In this document: one piece after another, positions 37,438 to 46,069 of the stretch | How the letters are laid out: each line of letters begins with the position of its first letter | Numbering within the stretch: position 1 is the first letter of the stretch | Assembly: GCF_003260975.1 (NCBI RefSeq) | Contig: NZ_CP030041.1 | Coordinates: 3,643,001 to 3,707,000 of the forward strand | Origin: Echinicola strongylocentroti | GTDB taxonomy: Bacteria > Bacteroidota > Bacteroidia > Cytophagales > Cyclobacteriaceae | Reading direction: 5' to 3' | DNA length: 64,000 nt | Translations under genes and position numbers: made by a program | The notes under the pieces: generated by a model | Database searches by the model: none | What the model saw: only the letters and a program-made list of their open reading frames with translations | What the model was told of the DNA's origin: nothing

Positions 37438-39876
37438 ATGAATAACATGCAAAAAATCCTGAGTTTTATTCTTGTACTTTCACTAGCTGTGGTCAGCTGG
37501 AATTGTTCTTCCTCAGAGGACAAGGAAAGACAAGTCATTGATTTTAATAACGGCTGGCATTTTCAACTAGGAGATCATCCCAATGCCATCAGCGCAGATT
37601 TTGATGTGTCCAATTGGCGGGAGCTGAACCTTCCCCATGATTGGAGTATCGAGGGCAGTTTCAGTGAGGACCATCCCACCAAGCCAGAAGGCGGAGCATT
37701 GCCTGCAGGAATAGGCTGGTATAGAAAAGCATTTAGACTGCCCACCGAGGCAAAGGAACAAAGCATATGGATCGAGTTTGATGGCATCTATAGAAACGGA
37801 GAAGTATGGATCAATGGCCACCGGCTAGGAATACGGCCAAATGGCTACAGCTCTTTCAAGTATGACTTAAGCGAATACTTGAATTACGGGGATAATGTAA
37901 ACGTATTGGCCGTTCGTGTGGATAATTCGCAGCAGCCCAATTCACGCTGGTACACTGGGTCGGGGATTTATCGAAACGTACGCCTGATCCGTACCGGTAA
38001 AGTCCATGTGGAACACTGGGGCACCTATATCACCACCCCTGAAATCACAGACTCATCGGCTACTGTAACTATGGAAGTAATGGTGAAAAATGAGGGAGCC
38101 AATGAGCGGAATTTGACGGTTCGGTCGACGATCTTGGATGCTGATGGCGAAGAAGTGGCCCAAGAGGAACATCCCTTATCCCTTGGTAAAGGTGAAAGTG
38201 CAGATATCATGCAACAATTTACTGTTCCTTCTCCTAAATTATGGTCCACAGAGGATCCTTATTTATACAAGGTGGTCACTCAAGTTTTTGCAGGAATGCA
38301 GCTGATGGATGATTACCAAACCCCCTTGGGAATTCGGTATTTTGAATTTGATGCTAAGAAAGGCTTTTCCTTAAATGGCAAGCCAATGAAAATCCTGGGC
38401 GTTTGTAACCATCATGATCTTGGGGCATTGGGCGCAGCAGTGAATAGGCGAGCCATCGAAAGGAGATTGGAAATCCTCAAAGAAATGGGTGTAAATGCCA
38501 TTAGAACGGCTCATAATCCTCCGGCTCCTGAGCTCTTGGAGCTTTGCGATGAGATGGGTTTCATTGTCCAAGATGAGGCGTTTGACGTGTGGAAAAAGAA
38601 AAAGGTGGATGCCGACAGCCATTTGTTTTGGGATGAATGGCACCGTCGGGATTTGGAAGATTTGATCCTGAGGGACCGCAACCACCCATCCATTATGATG
38701 TGGAGTATCGGCAATGAAATCAGGGAGCAGTTTGACAGTACAGGGATCAGCATCACCAAGGAACTGGTGAGGATAGTGAAGAGTCTCGATACGACGAGAG
38801 TAGTGACCTGTGCCCTTACAGAGAATATCCCTTCCAAGAATTTCATTTATCAATCCAAAGCCCTGGACCTTCTGGGGTTCAATTATAAGCATAAAGACCA
38901 TAAAAAATTCCCGAAATGGTACCCAGGAGAAAAGCTCATCGCAACAGAAAACATGTCAGCCTTGGCCACTCGTGGACACTATGATTTCCCGTCGGATACC
39001 ATTATGAGATGGCCTCAATCATACGATAAGCCATTGGAAACGGGGAATGAAGACTGGACGGTCTCGGCCTACGACCAGGTGTCCGCTTACTGGGGCAGCA
39101 CCCATGAAGAGACATGGAAATCCATCAAGGACCAGGATTTCATGGCCGGACTTTTTGTGTGGACGGGCTTTGACTATTTGGGGGAGCCGATACCTTACCC
39201 TTACCCAGCACGAAGTTCTTATTTTGGCATAGTGGATTTGGCTGGATTCCCCAAAGACTCCTACTACATGTACAAAAGCGAGTGGACTTCTGACACGGTG
39301 CTTCATGTTTTTCCTCACTGGAACTGGGAAGAGGGGCAAGAGGTGGATGTATGGGCGTATTATAACCAAGCGGAAGAAGTGGAATTGTTCCTGAACGGGG
39401 AATCACTGGGAACCAAACAAAAAGAAGGTGATGACCTTCATGTGATGTGGCGCGTACCTTATGAGCCAGGAACACTCCGGGCGGTATCCAAAAAAGACGG
39501 CAAGTCTATACTGGAAAAGAAAGTCTTCACCGCGGGAGATGCCCAAAAGGTCACATTGGCCCCAGATCGTAAGACCATCAAAGCAGATGGGAAAGACCTT
39601 TCTTTTATTACCGTGAGCATCTGTGATATGGATGGTAATATGGTGCCCAATGCCAATAATATGGTCAATTTCGAAATCCAGGGAGAGGGAAAGATCATGG
39701 GCGTGGACAATGGCTACCAAGCCAGTCTGGAACCTTTTAAGGCCAATTACAGGAAAGCATTTAATGGAAAATGCCTACTGATCGTCCAGTCTACTGGCAA
39801 GGCAGGGAGCATTTCTGTTCGAGCCACATCCGAACACCTTCAGCCAGGGGAGGTTGTCTTGGAGACGGTGGATTGA
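37438..39876 (+). CDS. GH2 beta-galactosidase-like lipoprotein
   Basis: 812 residues with a probable lipoprotein signal (Cys in VVSWNCSSSE). Either ATG 37438 or 37447 may start it. The GH2 sugar-binding domain opens with FNNGWHFQLGDHPNA and PHDWSIEGSF, then GGALPAGIGWYRKAF. The TIM barrel begins GVCNHHDLGALGAAVNRRAIE. Acid/base is Glu427 in WSIGNEIRE, the nucleophile Glu504 in LIATENMSA. The C-terminal region has DUF4982-like and Big-type beta-sandwich domains (DVWAYYNQAEEVELFLNGE, GKDLSFITVSICD). The layout is that of Bacteroidota PUL beta-galactosidases. It is only distantly related to the preceding GH2 enzyme, so the two probably act on different linkages. Confidence 0.9.
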   Translation: MNNMQKILSFILVLSLAVVSWNCSSSEDKERQVIDFNNGWHFQLGDHPNAISADFDVSNWRELNLPHDWSIEGSFSEDHPTKPEGGALPAGIGWYRKAFRLPTEAKEQSIWIEFDGIYRNGEVWINGHRLGIRPNGYSSFKYDLSEYLNYGDNVNVLAVRVDNSQQPNSRWYTGSGIYRNVRLIRTGKVHVEHWGTYITTPEITDSSATVTMEVMVKNEGANERNLTVRSTILDADGEEVAQEEHPLSLGKGESADIMQQFTVPSPKLWSTEDPYLYKVVTQVFAGMQLMDDYQTPLGIRYFEFDAKKGFSLNGKPMKILGVCNHHDLGALGAAVNRRAIERRLEILKEMGVNAIRTAHNPPAPELLELCDEMGFIVQDEAFDVWKKKKVDADSHLFWDEWHRRDLEDLILRDRNHPSIMMWSIGNEIREQFDSTGISITKELVRIVKSLDTTRVVTCALTENIPSKNFIYQSKALDLLGFNYKHKDHKKFPKWYPGEKLIATENMSALATRGHYDFPSDTIMRWPQSYDKPLETGNEDWTVSAYDQVSAYWGSTHEETWKSIKDQDFMAGLFVWTGFDYLGEPIPYPYPARSSYFGIVDLAGFPKDSYYMYKSEWTSDTVLHVFPHWNWEEGQEVDVWAYYNQAEEVELFLNGESLGTKQKEGDDLHVMWRVPYEPGTLRAVSKKDGKSILEKKVFTAGDAQKVTLAPDRKTIKADGKDLSFITVSICDMDGNMVPNANNMVNFEIQGEGKIMGVDNGYQASLEPFKANYRKAFNGKCLLIVQSTGKAGSISVRATSEHLQPGEVVLETVD

Positions 39877-39960
39877 GGGATGATAAAGCAGGAAATTCCA
39901 ATATAGCATAAACAGTAATGCGTTTGATTATGTGCAATGTAGCGGATACACATCAAGACA

Positions 39961-40941
39961 TCAATTGACCTCCCGTTTCCTCAGCTGACTTTGGTACTTG
40001 CCGGGAGTGATGCCGGTGCGGTGCGAAAAGGTCGTAGTAAAGTGTTGCAAGGAAGAAAACCCACAGTTATAGGCAATGTCCGAAAGGTCCATTCCGTTAG
40101 GTGCCAGGATTTGGGCTTTGGCCTTTTCGATCTTTAGGTTGATGATAAAACTGTTTGGGGGATAGCCTGTGAGCCGTTTTACCTCATCGTTGAATTTTGT
40201 CTTTCCCATCCCAAAGTGGCTGGCCATATCCTCGACGATCCACTTTTTGGTCAAGTCGCTTTGTACCAAAGTGGTCAATTGTTCAATAAAATGATCATCT
40301 TCTTTAATCTTTGATTTGCGGTGCTTGAGGTCACGGTAAAGCTCGATGAGCAAATTTTCGATGAGGTTTCCAATGATCCTATCGTAGCCCTCACGTTGGT
40401 GCTGCAGTTCTTCCTTTATTTCAGCAAAATACTTTTTGAACACTCGGGCTTTTTTCAGCACCATTCCTTTTTCGGCCGCGATCATATTGCCCAGTTCCTC
40501 TTGGAAACTAGAGGAGAGCTTGGACCAATTTCCCAACTGCAATGGTGCTTCTGGGGAGAAGGCCTCAGGCTTGATGATCAGCCAATTGATCTGTCCCATG
40601 TCCATTTTGCCAGCAGGGCTACCGTTCCAGTGCCATGGGGCGGTGATGGATAGATCGTCGGGCAGCAGTTCCACAGAGCGATTTTCGATGACCCAGTCGT
40701 ATTTTCCGCTTTCGATAAAATGGATTTCGATTCCGTCATTGAGGTGGGGGCGCATATTTTCGTCCATTCGGACTTTCGAAAATTTCATGCTGCCAAATTG
40801 GTTGATAAAAGGAAGCGATGCTATAGGACCGGGATTTTCCTCGTGGTACCACATCCCTGATTCTCCTGCTTTTGATCTTCCCGAAAGGTGCTGTTCACGA
40901 TCAGTCATGTTACTTTGGTGGGTGTTAATTTTAGCTTGCAT
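39961..40941 (-). CDS. AraC-family transcriptional regulator
   Basis: 326 residues on the minus strand, divergent from SusC pair 3. The N-terminal ~140 residues look like a cupin-type sensor (HLNDGIEIHFIESGKYDWVI). The C-terminal ~100 residues form the AraC double helix-turn-helix: WIVEDMASHFGMGKTKFNDEV then DLSDIAYNCGFSSLQHFTTT and RTGITPGKYQSQLRK. An in-frame start at 40908 is an alternative. No membrane segment is present, so it should sense a cytoplasmic sugar. It is the only regulator in the window. Its divergent position and the shared 23-bp motif before both downstream SusC genes make those operons its likely targets; that is inference. Confidence 0.92.
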   Translation of the reverse strand: MQAKINTHQSNMTDREQHLSGRSKAGESGMWYHEENPGPIASLPFINQFGSMKFSKVRMDENMRPHLNDGIEIHFIESGKYDWVIENRSVELLPDDLSITAPWHWNGSPAGKMDMGQINWLIIKPEAFSPEAPLQLGNWSKLSSSFQEELGNMIAAEKGMVLKKARVFKKYFAEIKEELQHQREGYDRIIGNLIENLLIELYRDLKHRKSKIKEDDHFIEQLTTLVQSDLTKKWIVEDMASHFGMGKTKFNDEVKRLTGYPPNSFIINLKIEKAKAQILAPNGMDLSDIAYNCGFSSLQHFTTTFSHRTGITPGKYQSQLRKREVN

Positions 40942-41020
40942 TTTGGGTAATTGAAGGGGGATTTGATTGGAGTTTATTAATTTTTTTGGAATAAAAACAA
41001 ATATAATGACCTTTTTATAA

Positions 41021-41043
41021 AATCGACCGTTGTTTTAATTTTT
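41021..41043 (+). promoter_or_regulatory. 23-bp motif upstream of SusC pair 3, copy 1
   Basis: The 23 bases starting AATCGACCGTTGTTTTAA are identical to 45902-45924 and extend leftwards into a T-rich stretch in both. It lies 86 nt before the SusC ATG and 79 nt from the divergent AraC start. A TTG within it could be a -33 element with TAAATCTG at 41057-41064 as an approximate -7 element. It is a candidate operator or promoter. Confidence 0.65.
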
Positions 41044-41087
41044 ATTCGAATTTCCTTAAATCTGGTGATATTTACTAATAACAATAC

Positions 41088-41102
41088 TGGATTTGCAATC
41101 CA
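41088..41102 (+). repeat. GGATT-TGC-AATCC-type hairpin in SusC leader
   Basis: TGGATT-TGC-AATCCA (41088-41102) is a perfect 6-bp stem with a 3-nt loop, 27 nt before the SusC start. It shares the core of the hairpins at 33709 and 33743. Confidence 0.5.
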
Positions 41103-41129
41103 TTTTCCTAACCCAAAATTTCCAAACGT

Positions 41130-44100
41130 ATGAATCCAACATTACTCTTTGCCACCTTGGTGGTAGGAAGTAGCATGGTGCTTTCAACTGCCAATGCTAC
41201 AGGAGTCCCCTTCCTTGACCAACCTAGCCCACCCCTTGAAACGTTGATACTCCAGCAAGATGCAGCAACTGTCCGCGGCACTGTCCGGGATGCAGATAGC
41301 GGTGAGTTGATACCTGGCGTAAATGTACGATTGAAGAACACAAGTAAAGGTACCATCACGGATATTGACGGGAAATTTGAAATCGACGTGGAAGGTCCGG
41401 AAAGCGTCTTGGTTTTTTCATTTATCGGTTATGTATCCCAAGAAGCAACTGTAGGCAATCAAGGTATCATGGATATATCACTTCATTCTGACCTGGAAAG
41501 TTTGGAAGAAGTGGTGGTGGTCGGCTATGGTACACAGGTAAAACGCAATGTCACAGGCTCCGTGAGCTCTGTGGAGGTAGATCAACTGGAAACCCAGCCT
41601 AATACCAATATCGGCCAAGCGCTACGTGGAAGAGTGGCAGGGGTGCAGTTTACAGACAATGGCCGCCCTGGTCAGGGAGGTAGTGTGCTTGTCCGAGGTC
41701 AACGTTCCATTACCGCTAGTAATGACCCGCTGATCATTTTGGATGGAGCTTTTTTTAATGGAGAGCTGTCTGACATCAATCCATCCGATGTCGCGTCCAT
41801 GGAGGTACTGAAGGATGCAAGTGCTTCGGCGATTTACGGATCGAGGGCCGCTAACGGGGTGATCTTGATCACTTCTAAAAAAGGAACATCCGAAAAACCG
41901 CTCATCAGAATCAATTCCTATGCGGGGGTCTCTGATTGGAGCTATAAAATGCCCCTCTATTCCCCTGACGAATACCTTCAGCGACGGCTTGATTTCAGGT
42001 TCCAAAATCAGCCCAATGATCCCACGGTACCTGTACGCGAGCTGCTAAGTGCAGAAGAAAGGGAAATGTATGATGCCGGGAGAACTGTAGATCCATGGGA
42101 TGAGATTTCGCAGAATGCCTCGCAAAAATCCATCAACCTCAGCGTTTCCGGTCAGAGCGACAAAACGAATTATTTCATTTCGGGAAGCTACGTGGATGAG
42201 GAAGGGCTTATTTATGGGGATCGTGCCAGTAGGATTTCCATGCGCCTAAACCTGACCAATCAAATTACAAATTGGTTAAAGATCGGGGCAAATACCCAGT
42301 ACGTACAGCGAGATCTTTCCGGTGTGGAAGCATCGGAATTGAATGGCTATTGGCTCACGCCATATGCCAAAATGTACTACGATGATGCCAAAACAGATCC
42401 GGTACCATATCCTACAGGGGATAACCTGGTAAACAACCCAATGTTCAATTCGCTATTAATGGACAACGAGCAAATTTCCAATAACCTTATGGCCAACTTG
42501 TTTGCGATCATTGATGTTCCGTTCCTGGAAGGGCTAAGCTATCGGTTCAATTACAACCCGAACATTCGCTGGAGCAATGATTATTCTTTTCAGCCGATTT
42601 ATCAAAGAAATGGGATCAATAATCCAGGCACTGGCAGAAAATACAATCAAAACCGAAAGAATTGGCAATTTGAAAATATCGTCACCTATACGAAGGAAAT
42701 TAATGATCATGGCTTTGATGTCACATTGCTATATGGACGAAACCATGCTTTTCGGGAAGGGACCTTTGCAGAAGGAAGGGGATTTGTTAATGATGCGAAT
42801 GGATGGCATAACCTTGAAATAGCCGAGACACAGCTGATCGAAACAGAAGGTGCTCAACAGGATGGCGTGTCTTCAATGGCGCGATTGAATTATCGGTTTA
42901 AAAACCGCTATATGATTACACTTACCGCTAGAAGGGATGGTGCATCTGTATTTGGTGAGGATAAAAAATTCGGGACGTTTCCTTCCGTGGCCTTGGGCTG
43001 GGTGATGAGTGATGAAGCCTTTATGATGAATCAGAAGACCATCGATATGCTAAAACTCCGGCTGAGCTATGGTGAAGTAGGAAACCAGGCTGTATCGGCA
43101 TACCGGTCACTGGATAGGTCCAATTCCTTCCAGTATGTTTTTGGGTCAGAGACATATACCGCGCTTTTCCCAAACCCAGATTATATGCCCAACCCAAGTT
43201 TGGGCTGGGAGACCACGGCTTCCTTTAATGCAGCAGTAGATTTTGAGCTTTGGAAGGGGAGGTTATCGGGTACAGCAGAATTTTATGATATGACTACCAC
43301 GGATCTCCTTCTGGCGAGAAGCCTTCCGGCAATGACTGGATTCTGGTCCACTACTGCTAACCTTGGACAAACCAGCAACACCGGATTTGAACTGACCTTA
43401 ACTGGCGGGATTATCCAAAAGAAGGATTTTTCTTGGAGCAGTACCTTGACATTTTCTACCAATAAAAACCGAATCGACCATCTGTACTATGCAGATGCTG
43501 ACGGAGATGGACAGGAAGATGATGACCTTGGCAACAGGTGGTTTATCGGTCAGCCCATTGGCGTGACCTATGATTATGCTTTTGATGGCATCTATCAAGA
43601 AGGTGATGAGATGCCAGATGGTTACCAAGCAGGATGGGTAAGGGTAAAAGACCTGAACAGTGATGGTCAAATTTCGCCTGACGATAGAACCGTCCTAGGA
43701 CAAACAGCTCCCAAGTACCGCATGGGCTTGAATAATCAATTCAACTATAAAAACTGGTCATTATCTGTTTTTATCAATGCGATGACAGGCTGGGAAGCGC
43801 AGTTTAATCTGCTGGATGTAAGTACCCAAACTGGGAATAGCTATCCAGGGAGATCGGTGAATTTTCTCAACGCTGGTTATTGGACTCCCGAAAACCAGTC
43901 GAGTGAGCGACCGGGACTTACTTATACCAACCCGTTGGGAAGAGGGTATTACCTCAGCAGGGATTTTGTCAGGATTCAGGATGCTACACTTGCCTATAGC
44001 TTTCCTGAGGCAATGTTGGAAAAATGGAGAATGTCAGGATTAAAAGTTTATGTAAGTGGGAGAAACCTCGCCACCTTTACCGACTGGCTCGGTCCTGACC

Positions 44101-44180
44101 CTGAAAGTGGAAACAACACCATTACCAACCTGTACCCAACCCCACGAACTATAATAGCGGGACTTAATATCAGCTTTTAA
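41130..44180 (+). CDS. SusC-family TonB-dependent receptor (pair 3)
   Basis: 1016 residues with a short signal peptide (MNPTLLFATLVVGSSM onward). A carboxypeptidase-regulatory-like domain (about 48-130, VRGTVRDADSGELIPGVNV) leads to the canonical EEVVVVGYGTQVKRNVTG segment and the plug, with VLKDASASAIYGSRAANG. The barrel ends IIAGLNISF with terminal Phe. All hallmarks of a standard oligosaccharide-importing SusC are present. The SusD partner begins 16 nt after the stop. Its leader shares the 23-bp motif with the next SusC, and the starts of the two proteins are alike (MNPTLL and MNPKLL), suggesting an old duplication of the transport unit. The barrels have diverged, so the ligands may differ. 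Confidence 0.96.
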   Translation: MNPTLLFATLVVGSSMVLSTANATGVPFLDQPSPPLETLILQQDAATVRGTVRDADSGELIPGVNVRLKNTSKGTITDIDGKFEIDVEGPESVLVFSFIGYVSQEATVGNQGIMDISLHSDLESLEEVVVVGYGTQVKRNVTGSVSSVEVDQLETQPNTNIGQALRGRVAGVQFTDNGRPGQGGSVLVRGQRSITASNDPLIILDGAFFNGELSDINPSDVASMEVLKDASASAIYGSRAANGVILITSKKGTSEKPLIRINSYAGVSDWSYKMPLYSPDEYLQRRLDFRFQNQPNDPTVPVRELLSAEEREMYDAGRTVDPWDEISQNASQKSINLSVSGQSDKTNYFISGSYVDEEGLIYGDRASRISMRLNLTNQITNWLKIGANTQYVQRDLSGVEASELNGYWLTPYAKMYYDDAKTDPVPYPTGDNLVNNPMFNSLLMDNEQISNNLMANLFAIIDVPFLEGLSYRFNYNPNIRWSNDYSFQPIYQRNGINNPGTGRKYNQNRKNWQFENIVTYTKEINDHGFDVTLLYGRNHAFREGTFAEGRGFVNDANGWHNLEIAETQLIETEGAQQDGVSSMARLNYRFKNRYMITLTARRDGASVFGEDKKFGTFPSVALGWVMSDEAFMMNQKTIDMLKLRLSYGEVGNQAVSAYRSLDRSNSFQYVFGSETYTALFPNPDYMPNPSLGWETTASFNAAVDFELWKGRLSGTAEFYDMTTTDLLLARSLPAMTGFWSTTANLGQTSNTGFELTLTGGIIQKKDFSWSSTLTFSTNKNRIDHLYYADADGDGQEDDDLGNRWFIGQPIGVTYDYAFDGIYQEGDEMPDGYQAGWVRVKDLNSDGQISPDDRTVLGQTAPKYRMGLNNQFNYKNWSLSVFINAMTGWEAQFNLLDVSTQTGNSYPGRSVNFLNAGYWTPENQSSERPGLTYTNPLGRGYYLSRDFVRIQDATLAYSFPEAMLEKWRMSGLKVYVSGRNLATFTDWLGPDPESGNNTITNLYPTPRTIIAGLNISF

Positions 44181-44196
44181 CACCAAGCCAAAAGTC

Positions 44197-45840
44197 ATGA
44201 AAATAACAGCTAATAAATACATCAAAAAAGCAGCCCAACTATTGCTAGGAGCAAGTCTAGTGGGCGCGGTGATATCTTGCGAAAATGATTTCTTGGATGA
44301 AAAACCCTTGGACTTCTTGAATTCCGATGTGGTCTTGACCAATCCTGAGGGCTTTGAAAGTGCCATCACTGGACTTTACGAATCCGTCAGGCACCTTTAC
44401 TTCCGAGAGGATGGTTCTAAGATGCAGGCAATGTACTATGGAACCGACGTGGCTACCACAGGAGACCGGTCATTGGCGGATTTTAAAGATTACGGAACCT
44501 GGCTAACCCCCACGCTTTATGCAGTGGATCATTACTGGAACTGGGGATACAGGAACTTGATGCCAAGGGCAAATACCATTATCCAGTATGCGACAGAAGC
44601 GGATTTCTGGGAAAGTGAAGAGCAGCGAAATGCTGTCATAGCAGAAGCGAGATTTTTCAGGGCATATGCCTATAATTTCTTGGCCAATTTGTACGGCGAT
44701 CTGCCCCTTGTGGATCAGCTATATCGGGCGCCCAAAACAGATTTTCAACGCAGCCCAAAGGCCGAAGTATATGACTTTGCCCGCGAGGACCTTGAATTTG
44801 CAGCCCAGTGGCTTCCCGATGAGGCGAGTGTGGATGGACGGGTGACGAAGGCGGCAGCTTTCCACTTGCTCGCCGAAGTTTACATCAGCCTCGGTGATTA
44901 CAATGCAGCCATTGATGCGGCGACCAATGTTATCGAGGATGGTAATTATGACCTGATGAGAGAACGTTTCGGGAGCTGGGTGGATCAGCCTGGTGATGTT
45001 ATTTCAGACCTCCATGCTCAGGATAACCAAAATCGATCTACGGGCAATTTGGAAACCATCTGGAACCTACAGTTTGAGCCGCGATCTACTCCAGGTGGTA
45101 CCGTGGAGAATAGTAGATGGAAAGGTGTAACCTGGCTTAGGGCATGGGGACCGAAATGGTGGGAGATCACCGACCCCAATGGAGAGCCAGGAATGGAGCT
45201 GTCCGTGGACAGCCTTGGGCGTGGCGTAGCTTGGGTAAGACCGACCAATTACTATTCCTATGAAATATGGGAGGACGAAGGCGATGTAAGAAATTCATCC
45301 TTCAACATTCGAAGGACTTATTTCTATAACAACCCCGAGTCGGAGTATTTTGGGCAGGAAGTGCAGCTGGACCCCAACAGATTGGACTCAATGGTTCAGT
45401 TTTATCCTATGCTCACCAAGATAGAGGGCACGGCTGAATACTTGGAAGGAGCGAATTATGGACGATCGTTTAAAGATGTTTATTTAATGCGACTGGCTGA
45501 AACCTACCTATTACGGGCAGAAGCCTATTTTCTAAATGGAAATGCAGATTTGGCTGCCGAAGATATAAACGAGGTACGGTTGAGAGCAAGTGCCACAGCG
45601 ATTACAGCAGGTGATGTGGACCTCGATTTTATATTGGATGAAAGGGCCAGGGAACTCATCATTGAAGAAAATAGACGGTTGACGCTGAATCGAATGGGTA
45701 AACTGGTAGAGCGCACCAAAAAATATAACCCTCAAAGTGGTCCGACGATCCAGGATTACCATGAATTGTTCCCGATTCCTCAAACGACCATTGACGCAAA
45801 TATCGATGCAGATATGTCCCAGAATCCAGGATATTTATAA
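44197..45840 (+). CDS. SusD-family glycan-binding lipoprotein (pair 3)
   Basis: 547 residues. The signal peptide ends VISCENDFLDEKPLDFLN, with the lipobox Cys followed by the usual SusD opening. The repeat helices SAITGLYESVRHLYF and AEARFFRAYAYNFLANLYGDLPLV are clear, as is the end of the fold: ERARELIIEENRRLTLNRMGKLVER, then IPQTTIDANIDADMSQNPGYL. The C-terminal QNPGY is a hallmark of SusD/RagB proteins. It is the lid protein of the preceding SusC, 16 nt upstream. A strong terminator follows at 45861, so pair 3 forms its own transcription unit separate from pair 4. Confidence 0.95.
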   Translation: MKITANKYIKKAAQLLLGASLVGAVISCENDFLDEKPLDFLNSDVVLTNPEGFESAITGLYESVRHLYFREDGSKMQAMYYGTDVATTGDRSLADFKDYGTWLTPTLYAVDHYWNWGYRNLMPRANTIIQYATEADFWESEEQRNAVIAEARFFRAYAYNFLANLYGDLPLVDQLYRAPKTDFQRSPKAEVYDFAREDLEFAAQWLPDEASVDGRVTKAAAFHLLAEVYISLGDYNAAIDAATNVIEDGNYDLMRERFGSWVDQPGDVISDLHAQDNQNRSTGNLETIWNLQFEPRSTPGGTVENSRWKGVTWLRAWGPKWWEITDPNGEPGMELSVDSLGRGVAWVRPTNYYSYEIWEDEGDVRNSSFNIRRTYFYNNPESEYFGQEVQLDPNRLDSMVQFYPMLTKIEGTAEYLEGANYGRSFKDVYLMRLAETYLLRAEAYFLNGNADLAAEDINEVRLRASATAITAGDVDLDFILDERARELIIEENRRLTLNRMGKLVERTKKYNPQSGPTIQDYHELFPIPQTTIDANIDADMSQNPGYL

Positions 45841-45860
45841 ATATAAAATGAACTCCCCAG

Positions 45861-45897
45861 AAAGCTTCTTGCAGCATCAGTTGTAAGAAGCTTTTTT
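45861..45897 (+). terminator. Intrinsic terminator after SusCD pair 3
   Basis: AAAGCTTCTT (45861-45870) and AAGAAGCTTT (45885-45894) form a perfect 10-bp stem with a 14-nt loop, ending in six T bases (45892-45897). It is 20 nt after the SusD stop and only 4 nt before the second 23-bp motif, so termination and re-initiation are packed closely. Confidence 0.85.
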
Positions 45898-45901
45898 ATA
45901 T

Positions 45902-45924
45902 AATCGACCGTTGTTTTAATTTTT
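45902..45924 (+). promoter_or_regulatory. 23-bp motif upstream of SusC pair 4, copy 2
   Basis: Identical over 23 bases to 41021-41043, with a similar T-rich left flank. It lies 145 nt before the SusC ATG at 46070. Placement directly after a terminator and before a new transport operon supports a role as promoter or regulator-binding site. Confidence 0.65.
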
Positions 45925-46069
45925 CTATTGGTAATCATTAAAAATCGATATTGAAAGAGCAATGCCGCTTGAAACCTTGATCACTACGAACCCAACCGTA
46001 AAGGTTTGGTGATGGTACATTGACACAGGAAATGAGGCTTTGAATCTACAACCCAAAATATCCCTATTT

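Noticed and set aside
46040..46069. Upstream start for SusC pair 4
   Set aside because: The 46070 ATG aligns with the start of the homologous SusC pair 3 and gives a better signal peptide.
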